DNA of 64,000 bases, from the NCBI GenBank assembly GCA_014058405.1, contig CP047423.1, positions 2,294,001 to 2,358,000 on the forward strand, written 5' to 3'. Positions 56,119 to 64,000 of the stretch are shown here, in pieces (position 1 is the first letter of the stretch; every line of letters starts with the position of its first letter). The position numbers were made by a program, and so were the translations under genes. This stretch comes from Candidatus Nitrospira kreftii (GTDB lineage Bacteria; Nitrospirota; Nitrospiria; Nitrospirales; Nitrospiraceae). Below the pieces are notes generated by a model. That model had not been told where the DNA came from. It saw only the letters and a program-made list of their open reading frames with translations, and searched no databases.

Positions 56119-57018
56119 ATGCCGAACCGTCACACGTCGTCTCTACTCTCCCTGTTTCTCCTTTTTGTCATGCCATGCCCTACGATGGCAGCCGCTGAAT
56201 CAAAACCCACTCCGGAACTGGCCAAGCATTTGATTCGGATCGCTGGACTGGCCCAACCATCCCCGATGGTGACCATCCCTGCCGGGACATTTTTGCTCGG
56301 TTCCAAGAGAGTCGATGGTGATCCATATGGAAAGTGGACACAGTTCGACGATACAGAACTCCCTCAGCAACAGGTCTGGTTGGATGACTACGAGATCGAT
56401 CGTGAGGAAGTCAGCCTCGGAGAATATCTCTCCTATCTGCAGAAGAAGAAGCTGCATCCCTCTTCTGAATTGCAGAAACTCATCTGGCATCTTATTACCG
56501 TCCATTTCGTTTCTGACCAGACGTTGAGCCGATGGCCTGCGCTCTATGTCACATGGGCAGAGGCACAGAGTCTCTGTACGGCAAAGCGCGCCAGACTTCC
56601 GACGGAGGCCGAATGGGAAAAGGCAGCACGCGGTCCTGCGGGTAACCTCTATCCATGGGGCGAAGCGCCTCCTACCTCCACTCTTGCCATGTTTGGGCAG
56701 CATCACGTTCATGAAATCCCCATTCTGGACGCCGTCGATTCACATGATGACGGAAAGAGCCCCTATGGCCTTCACCATATGGCAGGCAACGTGGCGGAAT
56801 GGATACAGGACTGGTTCGGCTTCGACTACTATGCCTATATGCCGGAGCGAAATCCGCCTGGCCCGACCGCAGGGCGCTACAAAGGTGTTCGCGGAGGCTC
56901 CTGGAAAAGTAAGCGGGTGATGCTCCGATCTGCGACCAGAGGCGGGGGTGCTCCGGATCAACGTTCGGCAACGATCGGATTCCGGTGCGCACGAGCCTCG
57001 ACTGCTCCGCTCCCGTAG
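56119..57018 (+). CDS. exported FGE/NirV-like (SUMF1-domain) protein 1
   Basis: A 299-residue protein with a signal peptide ending PTMAAA. The SUMF1 domain runs from VTIPAGTFLLGSKR to GFRCARAS: WAEAQSLCTAKRARLPTEAEWEKAARG, GNVAEWIQDWF, GVRGGSWKSKRVMLRSATRG. True formylglycine-generating enzymes have a Cys pair in the loop after RGGS; here it is absent. The fold is therefore kept but not that chemistry. Paralogues at 57733 and 58775. The start at 56119 is the best of several. Confidence 0.85.
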   Translation: MPNRHTSSLLSLFLLFVMPCPTMAAAESKPTPELAKHLIRIAGLAQPSPMVTIPAGTFLLGSKRVDGDPYGKWTQFDDTELPQQQVWLDDYEIDREEVSLGEYLSYLQKKKLHPSSELQKLIWHLITVHFVSDQTLSRWPALYVTWAEAQSLCTAKRARLPTEAEWEKAARGPAGNLYPWGEAPPTSTLAMFGQHHVHEIPILDAVDSHDDGKSPYGLHHMAGNVAEWIQDWFGFDYYAYMPERNPPGPTAGRYKGVRGGSWKSKRVMLRSATRGGGAPDQRSATIGFRCARASTAPLP

Positions 57019-57121
57019 CGACTCGCTTACGACGCAACTCCACGCGCTGTAGAATATCCACATTAATCAGCCGGCAGCTGGTGAGGAACATACGCTGATT
57101 CTTATGGTAGGATCTTGCACG

Positions 57122-57712
57122 ATGCGTCAGCTCTATTGGATATTCGTGCTGGTGTGGAGCGTACTCCTGTTTGGACAACAGGCTTCAGCCCTGGAGTTTA
57201 CCGCTGATCAGGTCACCAAGATCGATGGTAAGTTGCACAAAGCCTACATCTATTACCGTGATGCCATGTGGCGGATCGAACACCATAGCACGGGACCGGT
57301 GAACGTCAGCATCGTACGAAAAGACAAACAGATCGTCTGGCTTTTACTTTCAAGAATAAAACACTTCAAGACCATTCCCTACCGCCCTGACCATGACTTG
57401 AGGGTGCGTGTGCAGCTGGAGGGGGAAATCTCGCGTCAGGAGATCGGTTCTGAAGTACGCGAAGGTCATCCCACGGTGCTCTACGAAGTCACCACAAAAC
57501 AAGGGGAACGAGTCGATGCCTACTATCAGTGGGTCGCGACAGATCTACATTTCCCCATGAAGCTGGCCAAGAAAGACGGCAGCTGGATCGTCGAGTATCA
57601 ACACGTAAAAAAGCGCTCCGTTTCAGACTACCTGTTTAACTTACCGGTGAACTTTCAACCACTGGAAGCATTTGACACGCCGGAGCCCAAATCGAACGGG
57701 CCAACTATGTGA
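57122..57712 (+). CDS. exported LolA/DUF4412-like protein 1
   Basis: A 196-residue exported protein with a signal peptide ending QQASA. The mature part is a long beta sheet (YIYYRDAMWRIEHHS, VSIVRKDKQIVWLLL, AYYQWVATDLHFPMKLA), like LolA-type or DUF4412 lipoprotein-binding folds. Related in pattern to 61071-61706. It overlaps the next gene's region only by a few bases and is co-transcribed with both FGE-like genes. Confidence 0.72.
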   Translation: MRQLYWIFVLVWSVLLFGQQASALEFTADQVTKIDGKLHKAYIYYRDAMWRIEHHSTGPVNVSIVRKDKQIVWLLLSRIKHFKTIPYRPDHDLRVRVQLEGEISRQEIGSEVREGHPTVLYEVTTKQGERVDAYYQWVATDLHFPMKLAKKDGSWIVEYQHVKKRSVSDYLFNLPVNFQPLEAFDTPEPKSNGPTM

Positions 57713-57732
57713 GACACGAAGGAGGGTGGATC

Positions 57733-58644
57733 GTGCGAGTTTATCGACTTACCTTAGGCATGACACTGACGGGACTGATTGCGGTGGGGGGAGCACTTGC
57801 ATTGGACGTGGCCGATGTTGTCCGCCAGTGGACTCCTGAAGGAAAACGACTGGCGGAGGAGCGAGCCACACTTTCGGCGCATGACGAAATGATCATGATT
57901 CCTGCCGGTGAGTTTTTGATGGGAAGCGACAAAAAAGTTGATCGCAACGCCTACCAAGCCGAACTCCCACAGCGCAAAGTCTATCTGGATGCTTACGAAC
58001 TCGACAAATTTGAAGTCACGACCGTACAATATCTGAAATATGTCCTGGCTCATGATCTACCGCCTCTGATCGACTGGCAGTATGACGGTGGAAACTTCCA
58101 GGAAACGATGTCGAATCATCCCGTCATGCACATCTCCTGGGCTGAGGCCGACGCCTACTGCAAGTGGGCCGGCAAACGACTGCCGACGGAAGCCGAATGG
58201 GAGAAAGCCGCGCGCGGAGAGGATGGACGGATCTATCCCTGGGGCAATCAGATGGCCGGGTTGTCGCGAGCCAACTTCGGGCGGACTGGGCTGTCAGGCC
58301 CGGTACGAGATCGCCCCGAGCGCCTCTTGCTCTATCCCCCGATTATTTCTGTCGACAAGTACGACAATGCTGTCAGTCCGTACGGTGTCTTTCAGATGTC
58401 CGGTAATGTGGCCGAATGGGTCGCCGATTGGTATGACTCAAAATACTATGCCACGGCACCCGATCGAAATCCGAAGGGACCAGAGAAGGGAACTCAGCGG
58501 AGCTTCCGCGGCGGCAGCTGGATCGACAGCACCCCAAGCGTACGAACCGCGCAACGCAACGGGACCGACCCCAACACCAAGATGAATTGGCTCGGCTTCC
58601 GTTGTGCACGAGATGCGAAGGCGTCACCAGAAGCCCAGAACTAA
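57733..58644 (+). CDS. exported FGE/NirV-like (SUMF1-domain) protein 2
   Basis: A 303-residue protein starting at GTG 57733 after GGAGG. Signal or anchor segment LGMTLTGLIAVGGALAL. SUMF1 marks: MIPAGEFLMGSDKK, GKRLPTEAEWEKAARG, SGNVAEWVADWYDSKYY, FRGGSWIDSTPSVRTAQRNG, LGFRCARDA. The Cys pair of formylglycine-generating enzymes is missing. It lies close behind the LolA-like gene. Confidence 0.86.
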   Translation: MRVYRLTLGMTLTGLIAVGGALALDVADVVRQWTPEGKRLAEERATLSAHDEMIMIPAGEFLMGSDKKVDRNAYQAELPQRKVYLDAYELDKFEVTTVQYLKYVLAHDLPPLIDWQYDGGNFQETMSNHPVMHISWAEADAYCKWAGKRLPTEAEWEKAARGEDGRIYPWGNQMAGLSRANFGRTGLSGPVRDRPERLLLYPPIISVDKYDNAVSPYGVFQMSGNVAEWVADWYDSKYYATAPDRNPKGPEKGTQRSFRGGSWIDSTPSVRTAQRNGTDPNTKMNWLGFRCARDAKASPEAQN

Positions 58645-58774
58645 ACAGCCGCTGCATCGTCATACTACAGCGGAAACGGTCCAGATCGAGATGATGTGCT
58701 CGGACTGATGGCGCACGACGTGATCCCCTGAGCACATTCGAAAGGATCACGGATTGTAAGTGAGTGTCCGTTGA

Positions 58775-59620
58775 TTACTTCAACGGCGCATCAGCTGCAC
58801 AGCGAAACCCTGTCGACTCATTGCGCATCATCGGATCGCTCTCGACGCGGGTAAAGATGCGGACGGTGGGTGTTTCGTTTTGCCATCCTGCGCCACGAAT
58901 GACCTTCTTTGAACCAGTTTTTGGACCTTGCGGGTTCTTCTCTGGGCTCTTCTCATAATACTGAGCGTCATACCAGTCATTGACCCACTCCCAGACATTA
59001 CCGGCCATGTCGTATACGCCAAATGGACTTTTTCCTGCTTCATAACTTCCAACCGGCATGAGGGTTTTCTCTCCAATCCATCGTTGATTGTAATTGAGAT
59101 GCTTCGCCGTCGGTTCCACATTCCCCCATGGGAACCGCCTATCGGACGTTCCTTTGGCTGCCTTTTCCCATTCAGCCTCCGTCGGTAGCCGTTTACCCAC
59201 CCATGTGCAGTACGCTGCGGCATCAAACCAGTCAACGTTGATCACAGGCCGATCGATAAGGGAATCGGTGATATGGGCGCCTTGCCACAGATTTCGCGTT
59301 GGATTTTTGGGGTTCTGCGGTACACGATGCCCGGTAGACTTGACAAAGGCTAAATATGATCCATTCGTCACTTCATACTTATCGATCGCGAACGTGTCTA
59401 CAAACACTTCATGACGCGGATATTCATCCCGACCCCCGTCCCGATCTCCATCGGGTACACCCATTGGAAACGAGCCGGCTGGAATCACGATCATCGGGGC
59501 ACCATCCTTGGGAGCGAGGAATTCCTCTGGATCATGAGCAGATCGGTCATCGGCGAATGAACTGGACAGGCCAAGCACTAGACTCCACAGAACCGAGTAA
59601 ACCGCAAATCGCACAAGCAT
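58775..59620 (-). CDS. exported FGE/NirV-like (SUMF1-domain) protein 3
   Basis: A 281-residue exported protein (signal peptide ending SSSFA). SUMF1 marks: VIPAGSFPMGVPDGD, DKYEVTNGSYLAFV, GKRLPTEAEWEKAAKG, MAGNVWEWVNDWYDAQYYE, RGAGWQNETPTVRIFTRVES, TGFRCAADAP. It has GAGW in place of GGSW and lacks the Cys pair. AAGGAG precedes the ATG at 59620. Convergent with paralogue 2. It ends the operon of HEAT and cupredoxin-like genes. Confidence 0.86.
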   Translation of the reverse strand: MLVRFAVYSVLWSLVLGLSSSFADDRSAHDPEEFLAPKDGAPMIVIPAGSFPMGVPDGDRDGGRDEYPRHEVFVDTFAIDKYEVTNGSYLAFVKSTGHRVPQNPKNPTRNLWQGAHITDSLIDRPVINVDWFDAAAYCTWVGKRLPTEAEWEKAAKGTSDRRFPWGNVEPTAKHLNYNQRWIGEKTLMPVGSYEAGKSPFGVYDMAGNVWEWVNDWYDAQYYEKSPEKNPQGPKTGSKKVIRGAGWQNETPTVRIFTRVESDPMMRNESTGFRCAADAPLK

Positions 59621-59708
59621 CAAACACGCTCCTTCCGGAAAGTCATAAGACAATTGATCGTATCACACCACTGACGAGCGATGCCGAAACCAGACCGCAC
59701 CTTTACAC

Positions 59709-61067
59709 CTATCGGCTCGGTGCAGCGACTGCCAATAGTGCACCCCCTGCGGTAGCTCGAACGGCATCATCCTCGTCATGCAGATTGTGCGTGAACAACT
59801 CTATCGCGCGCGCGCCTTCGACCTTCGCGATCGATCGGATCGCTGCAATCCTTACACGAGGGACAGGATCCTGTACCAGTAGCATCAACGCCGACCGCGC
59901 CGGTTCTCGATTTGCCTGTCCCGCATGCCCTAAGGCCCTTGCCACGGCAGCACGAACCGCCGGCTCTTTCGTATTGATAAGTGTTCGAACCGAGCCGGCT
60001 ACGATCTCATACCGTTCATTGAGCTCGAGCAGCCCACCGATCACAAACGCCCTCACCGCGGCGTCGCGGTCATCGAGCGCATTATTCAGAGCCGACCGTG
60101 CGTCCGAACCCTGCATCTTGCCTAAACTCACCGCGGCAGCGATTCGAACCGGGATGAGTGGATCCCCCAGCAGTCGTGTCAATACGGGTACAGCTTGCGC
60201 AGGTGGCATATGGCCAAACCCTGTCGCGGCAGCTCCCCGCACTGAGGGTTGCTTGTGTTGGCTGGCTTCGATCAGGAGGGGATACACGCTTGAGGATGGC
60301 CGTACCACTAATGCGCGAATTGCCGACGTTCGTTCATCCGGATTCGGCGCTTTCGCATACCGCAGCAGCAAGTCACATGCCTTTGGACGTTTCAGCTGAC
60401 AGAGCACCTCGGCTGCCGCCACACGCACCCGTACCTCCGGGTCCTTCAGCAGTGGCTCAACCAGTGAGACGACCGACACATCATCTGACTTCGCAAACCC
60501 CTTGAGCACTGCCTCCTTTACGAGCACGGCTTGATCGCCAAGGGCCTGCCTGAACTTTGGTGAACTGCGTCCGGCGTCTATTTTAGCAAGCCCTTCAGCT
60601 GCCAACGCCCTGACAAGACCAGACCCATCACTGAGGCCATCCTCTAAAAATGGAATGGCCTCGGGATGCTGCCACTCTTTCAAAGCCGTATACGCCGCTC
60701 CACGCATCTGCTCTCGCATGTCCTTCGTAAGGACCACAATGAATCCAAGTGCCACCTCCCGAAGAATCATCCGATCATCTTGCTGTAACGACTGCGCCAG
60801 CCTGTCATATTCCGTGAGAGCATCGTTAGGATTGCCAAGCCTCACCAACGTTCGGACTTTGAGTCGGCGAGCGTCCGGTAAGCCGGATGTCTCTGTGTCA
60901 AGTTTGTCCGACTCCTCCAGAGCCTTTTGGTACTCCGCATTGTCGTACAGAGCTTGAATCTTCTGAAGGTCAGATGGAGTCCCGCCACATGCCGGTTCGA
61001 AGATGAGAAAAAGGCATGCGAGCGGAAACAAGGCCCACACAGCTCGACGAATGGACAAAGCGATCAT
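59709..61067 (-). CDS. exported HEAT-repeat protein
   Basis: A 452-residue exported protein (signal segment FPLACLFLIFEPAC). A TPR-like part (about residues 30-90: IQALYDNAEYQKALEESDKL) precedes about ten HEAT-like repeats such as LLKDPEVRVRVAAAEVLCQL and LLGDPLIPVRIAAAVSLGKM. Such alpha solenoids are scaffolds for protein complexes. The gene starts three bases after the LolA-like gene and precedes the third FGE-like gene. Confidence 0.88.
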   Translation of the reverse strand: MIALSIRRAVWALFPLACLFLIFEPACGGTPSDLQKIQALYDNAEYQKALEESDKLDTETSGLPDARRLKVRTLVRLGNPNDALTEYDRLAQSLQQDDRMILREVALGFIVVLTKDMREQMRGAAYTALKEWQHPEAIPFLEDGLSDGSGLVRALAAEGLAKIDAGRSSPKFRQALGDQAVLVKEAVLKGFAKSDDVSVVSLVEPLLKDPEVRVRVAAAEVLCQLKRPKACDLLLRYAKAPNPDERTSAIRALVVRPSSSVYPLLIEASQHKQPSVRGAAATGFGHMPPAQAVPVLTRLLGDPLIPVRIAAAVSLGKMQGSDARSALNNALDDRDAAVRAFVIGGLLELNERYEIVAGSVRTLINTKEPAVRAAVARALGHAGQANREPARSALMLLVQDPVPRVRIAAIRSIAKVEGARAIELFTHNLHDEDDAVRATAGGALLAVAAPSR

Positions 61068-61070
61068 CTC

Positions 61071-61706
61071 CTACTCCACCCGCCTCTGATTGGCCGCACT
61101 CAGTCGTTTTCTATAGCCTGGGGGCTCTTCAAAGTACATGGTAGGCTGTGACGACATACGCACCCGCTCATATTCAAACGACCAATCACGATCCTGGCTG
61201 ACCAACTTAAGCACGATCCCCGTCTCTGCATCGACCCATTCGTAGAATCGTTCAAGACGTCCGTGGCGTTCAGTTTGAACGTCGAACAACCGTGCGGCTC
61301 GACCAGCGACCTCATCATCCCCGACGGAGGCCCTCTGAGTCTCCCCAGCCAATTGAGGTCGAGTTGGGAGAACGTCTTCTGTCAACGGCGTCACCAATAA
61401 TTCTTTTCGTTGGGGAAGGACATACCATATTTCCCCGATATCCGGCCTGACGATCTCGATCGCGGCAAAGCCAAGCTCGGTTCGAATGGCGTACATATAC
61501 TCCAACCGGAGCCAATCGCCCTTGGCAAACACTTGCGCACGATATTGTTTCCCATTCACGCGTTTGATGAGCGTGCCTGAAAATTCCGGCGCGCCGGGAA
61601 GACTGTCGATAGCTTGTGACCTGGAGATCGGCCAACACAGCGCGCCGACACAGATGGACGCGCACACCACCAAGCTGCAGGCTTTCCTCGCAGCGCAGAA
61701 ACGCAT
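61071..61706 (-). CDS. exported LolA/DUF4412-like protein 2
   Basis: A 211-residue exported protein. Signal peptide, then EFSGTLIKRVNGKQYRAQVFAKGDWLRLEYMYAI, followed by IWYVLPQRKELLVTPL and RFYEWVDAETGIVLKLVSQ. Beta-rich like LolA-type or DUF4412 proteins. Related to the protein at 57122. Placed seven bases after paralogue B and co-transcribed with HEAT and cupredoxin-like genes. Confidence 0.74.
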   Translation of the reverse strand: MRFCAARKACSLVVCASICVGALCWPISRSQAIDSLPGAPEFSGTLIKRVNGKQYRAQVFAKGDWLRLEYMYAIRTELGFAAIEIVRPDIGEIWYVLPQRKELLVTPLTEDVLPTRPQLAGETQRASVGDDEVAGRAARLFDVQTERHGRLERFYEWVDAETGIVLKLVSQDRDWSFEYERVRMSSQPTMYFEEPPGYRKRLSAANQRRVE

Positions 61707-61712
61707 CGGCCG

Positions 61713-62636
61713 TCAATGCTGGTGTTCGAGCAGTGGTTGGATATCGATGGAGTATCCCAACGATTCGAGACCAAATCGTGGGTTGTCCACGACTTTATAC
61801 GCCGTTCGACTTCCCTTCGGAGCAGGCACCGACAGCTGCTCGACGAGTTTCCCATCCGGCTGCACCACGACGAATTTTGTTGTGCCCGGTCCCGTCTGTG
61901 GATGCCACACCACTAACTGATACGTGCCCGGCGGAATCTGATCGATCTTAAACGTCCCTTGAGCGTCGGTCAGCGCATAATAGGGATTGTTGACGGCCAT
62001 GGCCCAACTTTCCATATAGGCGTGAAATCCGCATTGCATATAGAAGGTACGGCGGCCCTTATTCAGATAGATCGGGCCGACCAGCGATTTACCGGGAGCA
62101 TGGTTATGCAACGCATGGAGATCTCCCCGTCGATGCTGATGGTTCATCACAAGCGGTGTGTTGAACAATACGCGAGCGCCCGCCTCCGGCGATGTTTCAT
62201 ACCCTTGAATGTCGTGCATAACAGGATCCATGTTGATCACTTCGACTGCATGCCCGTTCCGGACGACCGTCATAAACGGCTGGAACATGCAATCGCGCGC
62301 TTCGATCAACGGAACAGACACCTCGAAAGGTTTCCCGGCTTCGACCCCTTCCAGAAGCACAATGGCATCCTTTAATCCTCCCTGATGGCCCACGACAAAG
62401 TCATGGAGCAGGCGCCACCCACGACCGTTGGAAATGCGGCCACAATAGGCAGGGTCAGGAAACGTGACGAGATTGAACCCCTTTGGCTCAGGCACCGGCC
62501 CGTCAAGTCTGATCGTACCTTCAATCGTTCCGCCATGCTCAACCTCGACCACTTCATAGGCGTAACCAGGTACAATCCCCATCGATAGGACGAGGACCCC
62601 GATTCCAAACGCGAACGACGTACTTCTTGCGCTCAA
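61713..62636 (-). CDS. exported cupredoxin-like / carboxypeptidase-regulatory-like protein (paralogue B)
   Basis: A 307-residue exported protein: signal peptide ending GYAYE, beta domain VEHGGTIEGTIRLDGPVPEPKG, NMDPVMHDIQGYE, MQCGFHAYMESWAMAVNNPYY, and KIDQIPPGTYQLVVWHPQTG. The C-x2-H-x2-M and upstream His are as in paralogues A and C. Copper binding is inferred. It lies 24 bp after paralogue C and seven bases before the LolA-like gene. Confidence 0.72.
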   Translation of the reverse strand: MSARSTSFAFGIGVLVLSMGIVPGYAYEVVEVEHGGTIEGTIRLDGPVPEPKGFNLVTFPDPAYCGRISNGRGWRLLHDFVVGHQGGLKDAIVLLEGVEAGKPFEVSVPLIEARDCMFQPFMTVVRNGHAVEVINMDPVMHDIQGYETSPEAGARVLFNTPLVMNHQHRRGDLHALHNHAPGKSLVGPIYLNKGRRTFYMQCGFHAYMESWAMAVNNPYYALTDAQGTFKIDQIPPGTYQLVVWHPQTGPGTTKFVVVQPDGKLVEQLSVPAPKGSRTAYKVVDNPRFGLESLGYSIDIQPLLEHQH

Positions 62637-62660
62637 TTTCTTCTCCTCTTCCCGAGCTCT

Positions 62661-63596
62661 TCAGTGGCGCTGTTTCTCGATCATCGGATCAATTTCTTTC
62701 TTGGTTTCTTCGGTCACGTTGAACCGGTTGTACGCATGATCAAGCACCTCGTTGGCGTAGAGTCGCCCGGTCGGGGCCGCGACCACCAGTTGAGTGTCGA
62801 CGATCCCCTTTGGACCGACCGTCACTGTCTGTTCGGTGGTACTCCGAACATAGGGATGCCACACCACAAGCTTGTAGGTTCCAGGCGGCACATCAGTCAG
62901 GGTGAATCTCCCCTGCTCGTCGGTCTTGGCAAAGTAGGGATTCGTGACGGCAACCCCCCAACTCTCCATGTAGGCGTGAAACCCGCATTGCATGACGAAC
63001 ACCCGCCGGCCCTTGCTCAGGTTGACCAATTGTTTCATCGGCGCACCGGCCATATGTTTATGATACATCCCCGCGTCACTGCGGTCCTTTAGATTCCGAG
63101 GATGGGCCGGATTCATCGGAAGGGGGACATTGAATAAGACCCGTGGCCCGAGATGGGACGTCTCGTACGCTTGGATGTCGTGCATGACCGGGTCCATGTT
63201 GACGACCGTCACCGGCTGATTGTCACGAACGACTGTCGTGAAGGGGAGAAAGAGGCAATCTTTTGCCTCAATTTGCCGAGCGCCGTCATCCTCGAAGGGC
63301 TTCCCGGTCTCAACCCCTTCTAGGTAGACAAGGACCTCTCGAAATTCACCCTCAGGACCAATATTAAACGGCTGCAGGATGCGCCAGCCTTCGCCGTCAG
63401 AAATACGGCCGCAATAAAACTGGTCGGGCAGCGTCGTGAGATTGTAGCCTTTCGGCTTGGGCACCTGCCCATCCAGCTTTACGGTCCCGGTGAGGGTTCC
63501 GCCCTCTGAGACCGTTACTTCCTTGTAGGCATAGACCGGCGACCCGATCGCGAAGGTCATCACTACGGCAATTAAGGCATATCGTGTCAGATTCAT
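62661..63596 (-). CDS. exported cupredoxin-like / carboxypeptidase-regulatory-like protein (paralogue C)
   Basis: A 311-residue exported protein with a signal peptide ending SPVYAY. It shares GTLTGTVKLDGQVPKPKGYN, NMDPVMHDIQAYE, MQCGFHAYMESWGVAVTNPYF and LTDVPPGTYKLVVWHPYV with paralogue B, which it resembles closely along its length. GGAGGAG precedes the ATG. First gene of a five-gene operon ending with FGE-like protein 3. Confidence 0.72.
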   Translation of the reverse strand: MNLTRYALIAVVMTFAIGSPVYAYKEVTVSEGGTLTGTVKLDGQVPKPKGYNLTTLPDQFYCGRISDGEGWRILQPFNIGPEGEFREVLVYLEGVETGKPFEDDGARQIEAKDCLFLPFTTVVRDNQPVTVVNMDPVMHDIQAYETSHLGPRVLFNVPLPMNPAHPRNLKDRSDAGMYHKHMAGAPMKQLVNLSKGRRVFVMQCGFHAYMESWGVAVTNPYFAKTDEQGRFTLTDVPPGTYKLVVWHPYVRSTTEQTVTVGPKGIVDTQLVVAAPTGRLYANEVLDHAYNRFNVTEETKKEIDPMIEKQRH

Positions 63597-63704
63597 TGGT
63601 CTGCTCCTCCTACCATCTCTTATACAGATATTGAGCAGTCGGATATTGCATAAACCAGATTATACCGAGTTCCGCTCCAGATTGCAGGACTCGTCAGACT
63701 TGAT

Positions 63705-63742
63705 AAAAAACGGGGGAGCCGCGCATCCTGCACGGCTCCCCC
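63705..63742 (-). terminator. intrinsic terminator after the second oxidase
   Basis: On the minus strand a ten-base stem GGGGGAGCCG / CGGCTCCCCC with an 11-nt loop is followed by GTTTTTTA. It separates the second oxidase from the cupredoxin-like operon, which must have its own promoter. Confidence 0.85.
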
Positions 63743-63772
63743 TTCTCTTTCTCCGCAGAATTCCTGAGCGAC

Positions 63773-64000
63773 TTACTTCATCGCCGCAGGAATAGCCTGA
63801 GGTTGCTCCTGGGCTTCCGCGTGCTTAGCACCGACTCCACCAGCGCTCAGCGGCTGGAGCCGCTTGTCACCGCTCGGCAGAACTCGCAGATAGCCCCACT
63901 GCCCAGACTGCGAATACGGCAACCGCTGGTTACTGTAGACATAGTCGCCGGACAATCGGTATGGCCCTCCAGCCGAAGGAATAAATACATCGAGAGTCTC
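63773..64000 (-). CDS. second multicopper-oxidase-like protein, C-terminus only
   Basis: The last 75 residues of a protein that continues beyond the right edge. IPSAGGPYRLSGDYVYSNQR, SQSGQWGYLRVLPSGDKRLQPL closely parallels the end of the 1581-residue oxidase (AGGPNRIVGDYLWKNQR, ANAGQWGLFKVLPVDDQRIKPL). It ends in a polar Gln/Ala tail. Its copper sites cannot be seen. Confidence 0.72.
   Translation of the reverse strand, partial: ETLDVFIPSAGGPYRLSGDYVYSNQRLPYSQSGQWGYLRVLPSGDKRLQPLSAGGVGAKHAEAQEQPQAIPAAMK

Noticed and set aside
56119-58644. SUMF1 proteins as true formylglycine-generating enzymes for sulfatases
   Set aside because: The two catalytic Cys are missing in all three copies and no sulfatase gene is in the window.
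1-64000. CRISPR arrays, rRNA genes, riboswitches
   Set aside because: No regularly spaced direct repeats, no rRNA sequence and no recognisable riboswitch core were seen on reading through.

Overview
The window looks like a chromosome segment of a Nitrospira-type bacterium (Nitrospirota). The strongest pointer is a periplasmic chlorite dismutase (36277-37062) whose sequence closely resembles, from memory, the characterised enzyme of Nitrospira defluvii. An LptD and a Skp-like chaperone show a diderm cell. Sigma-54 regulators, copper proteins and an SmbP-like metal binder also fit a nitrifier. The organism assignment is inference; no database search was possible.

Layout. (1) 1-4446: a stress-type group on the minus strand: an FAD disulfide oxidoreductase cut by the left edge, a 49-residue metallothionein-like protein, dodecin, a pyruvate-oxidase-like TPP enzyme, a proline-rich peptide and an Fe/Mn superoxide dismutase. 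(2) 4798-8836: a soluble histidine kinase, a sigma-54 activator, and a REC-HD-GYP protein that has a good sigma-54 promoter of its own. (3) 8838-23012: housekeeping genes: recN, trxA, lptD, folC, accD, a Ni/Co-type permease, molybdenum cofactor genes (moaA, a moaD-moaE fusion, moaC), a Skp-like chaperone, a rhodanese, a radical SAM protein and serS. (4) 23014-40168: an accessory region. An intact ISL3 element with an 8-bp target duplication sits on the serS stop codon. It is followed by a lipoprotein esterase with TPR-like repeats, tRNA-Ser(UGA) with a dead integrase at its 3' end, a 209-bp MITE-like element with a paralogous empty site, several small or envelope proteins, and chlorite dismutase between two damaged IS256-type transposases. 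(5) 40169-44128: tRNA-Ser(GCU), two peptidyl-prolyl isomerases, an MFS transporter and a Sua5-type tRNA-modification enzyme. (6) 44287-64000: a dense group of exported copper-type proteins.

The last region is the most interesting part. It holds a 1581-residue multicopper-oxidase-like protein and the C-terminus of a second one at the right edge. It also has three exported paralogues with a possible type 1 copper motif (C-x2-H-x2-M plus an upstream His), three exported FGE/NirV-like proteins lacking the usual FGE cysteine pair, two LolA/DUF4412-like proteins, a HEAT-repeat protein, a trypsin-like PDZ protease and an SmbP-like protein. A Cache-domain histidine kinase and a sigma-54 activator lie in the middle, and a GG-N10-GC promoter sits between the activator and the large oxidase. 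A reasonable hypothesis is a sensor-regulated periplasmic or cell-surface copper oxidase system with its own maturation and quality-control proteins. The substrate (metal ion, nitrogen compound or other) cannot be read from sequence.
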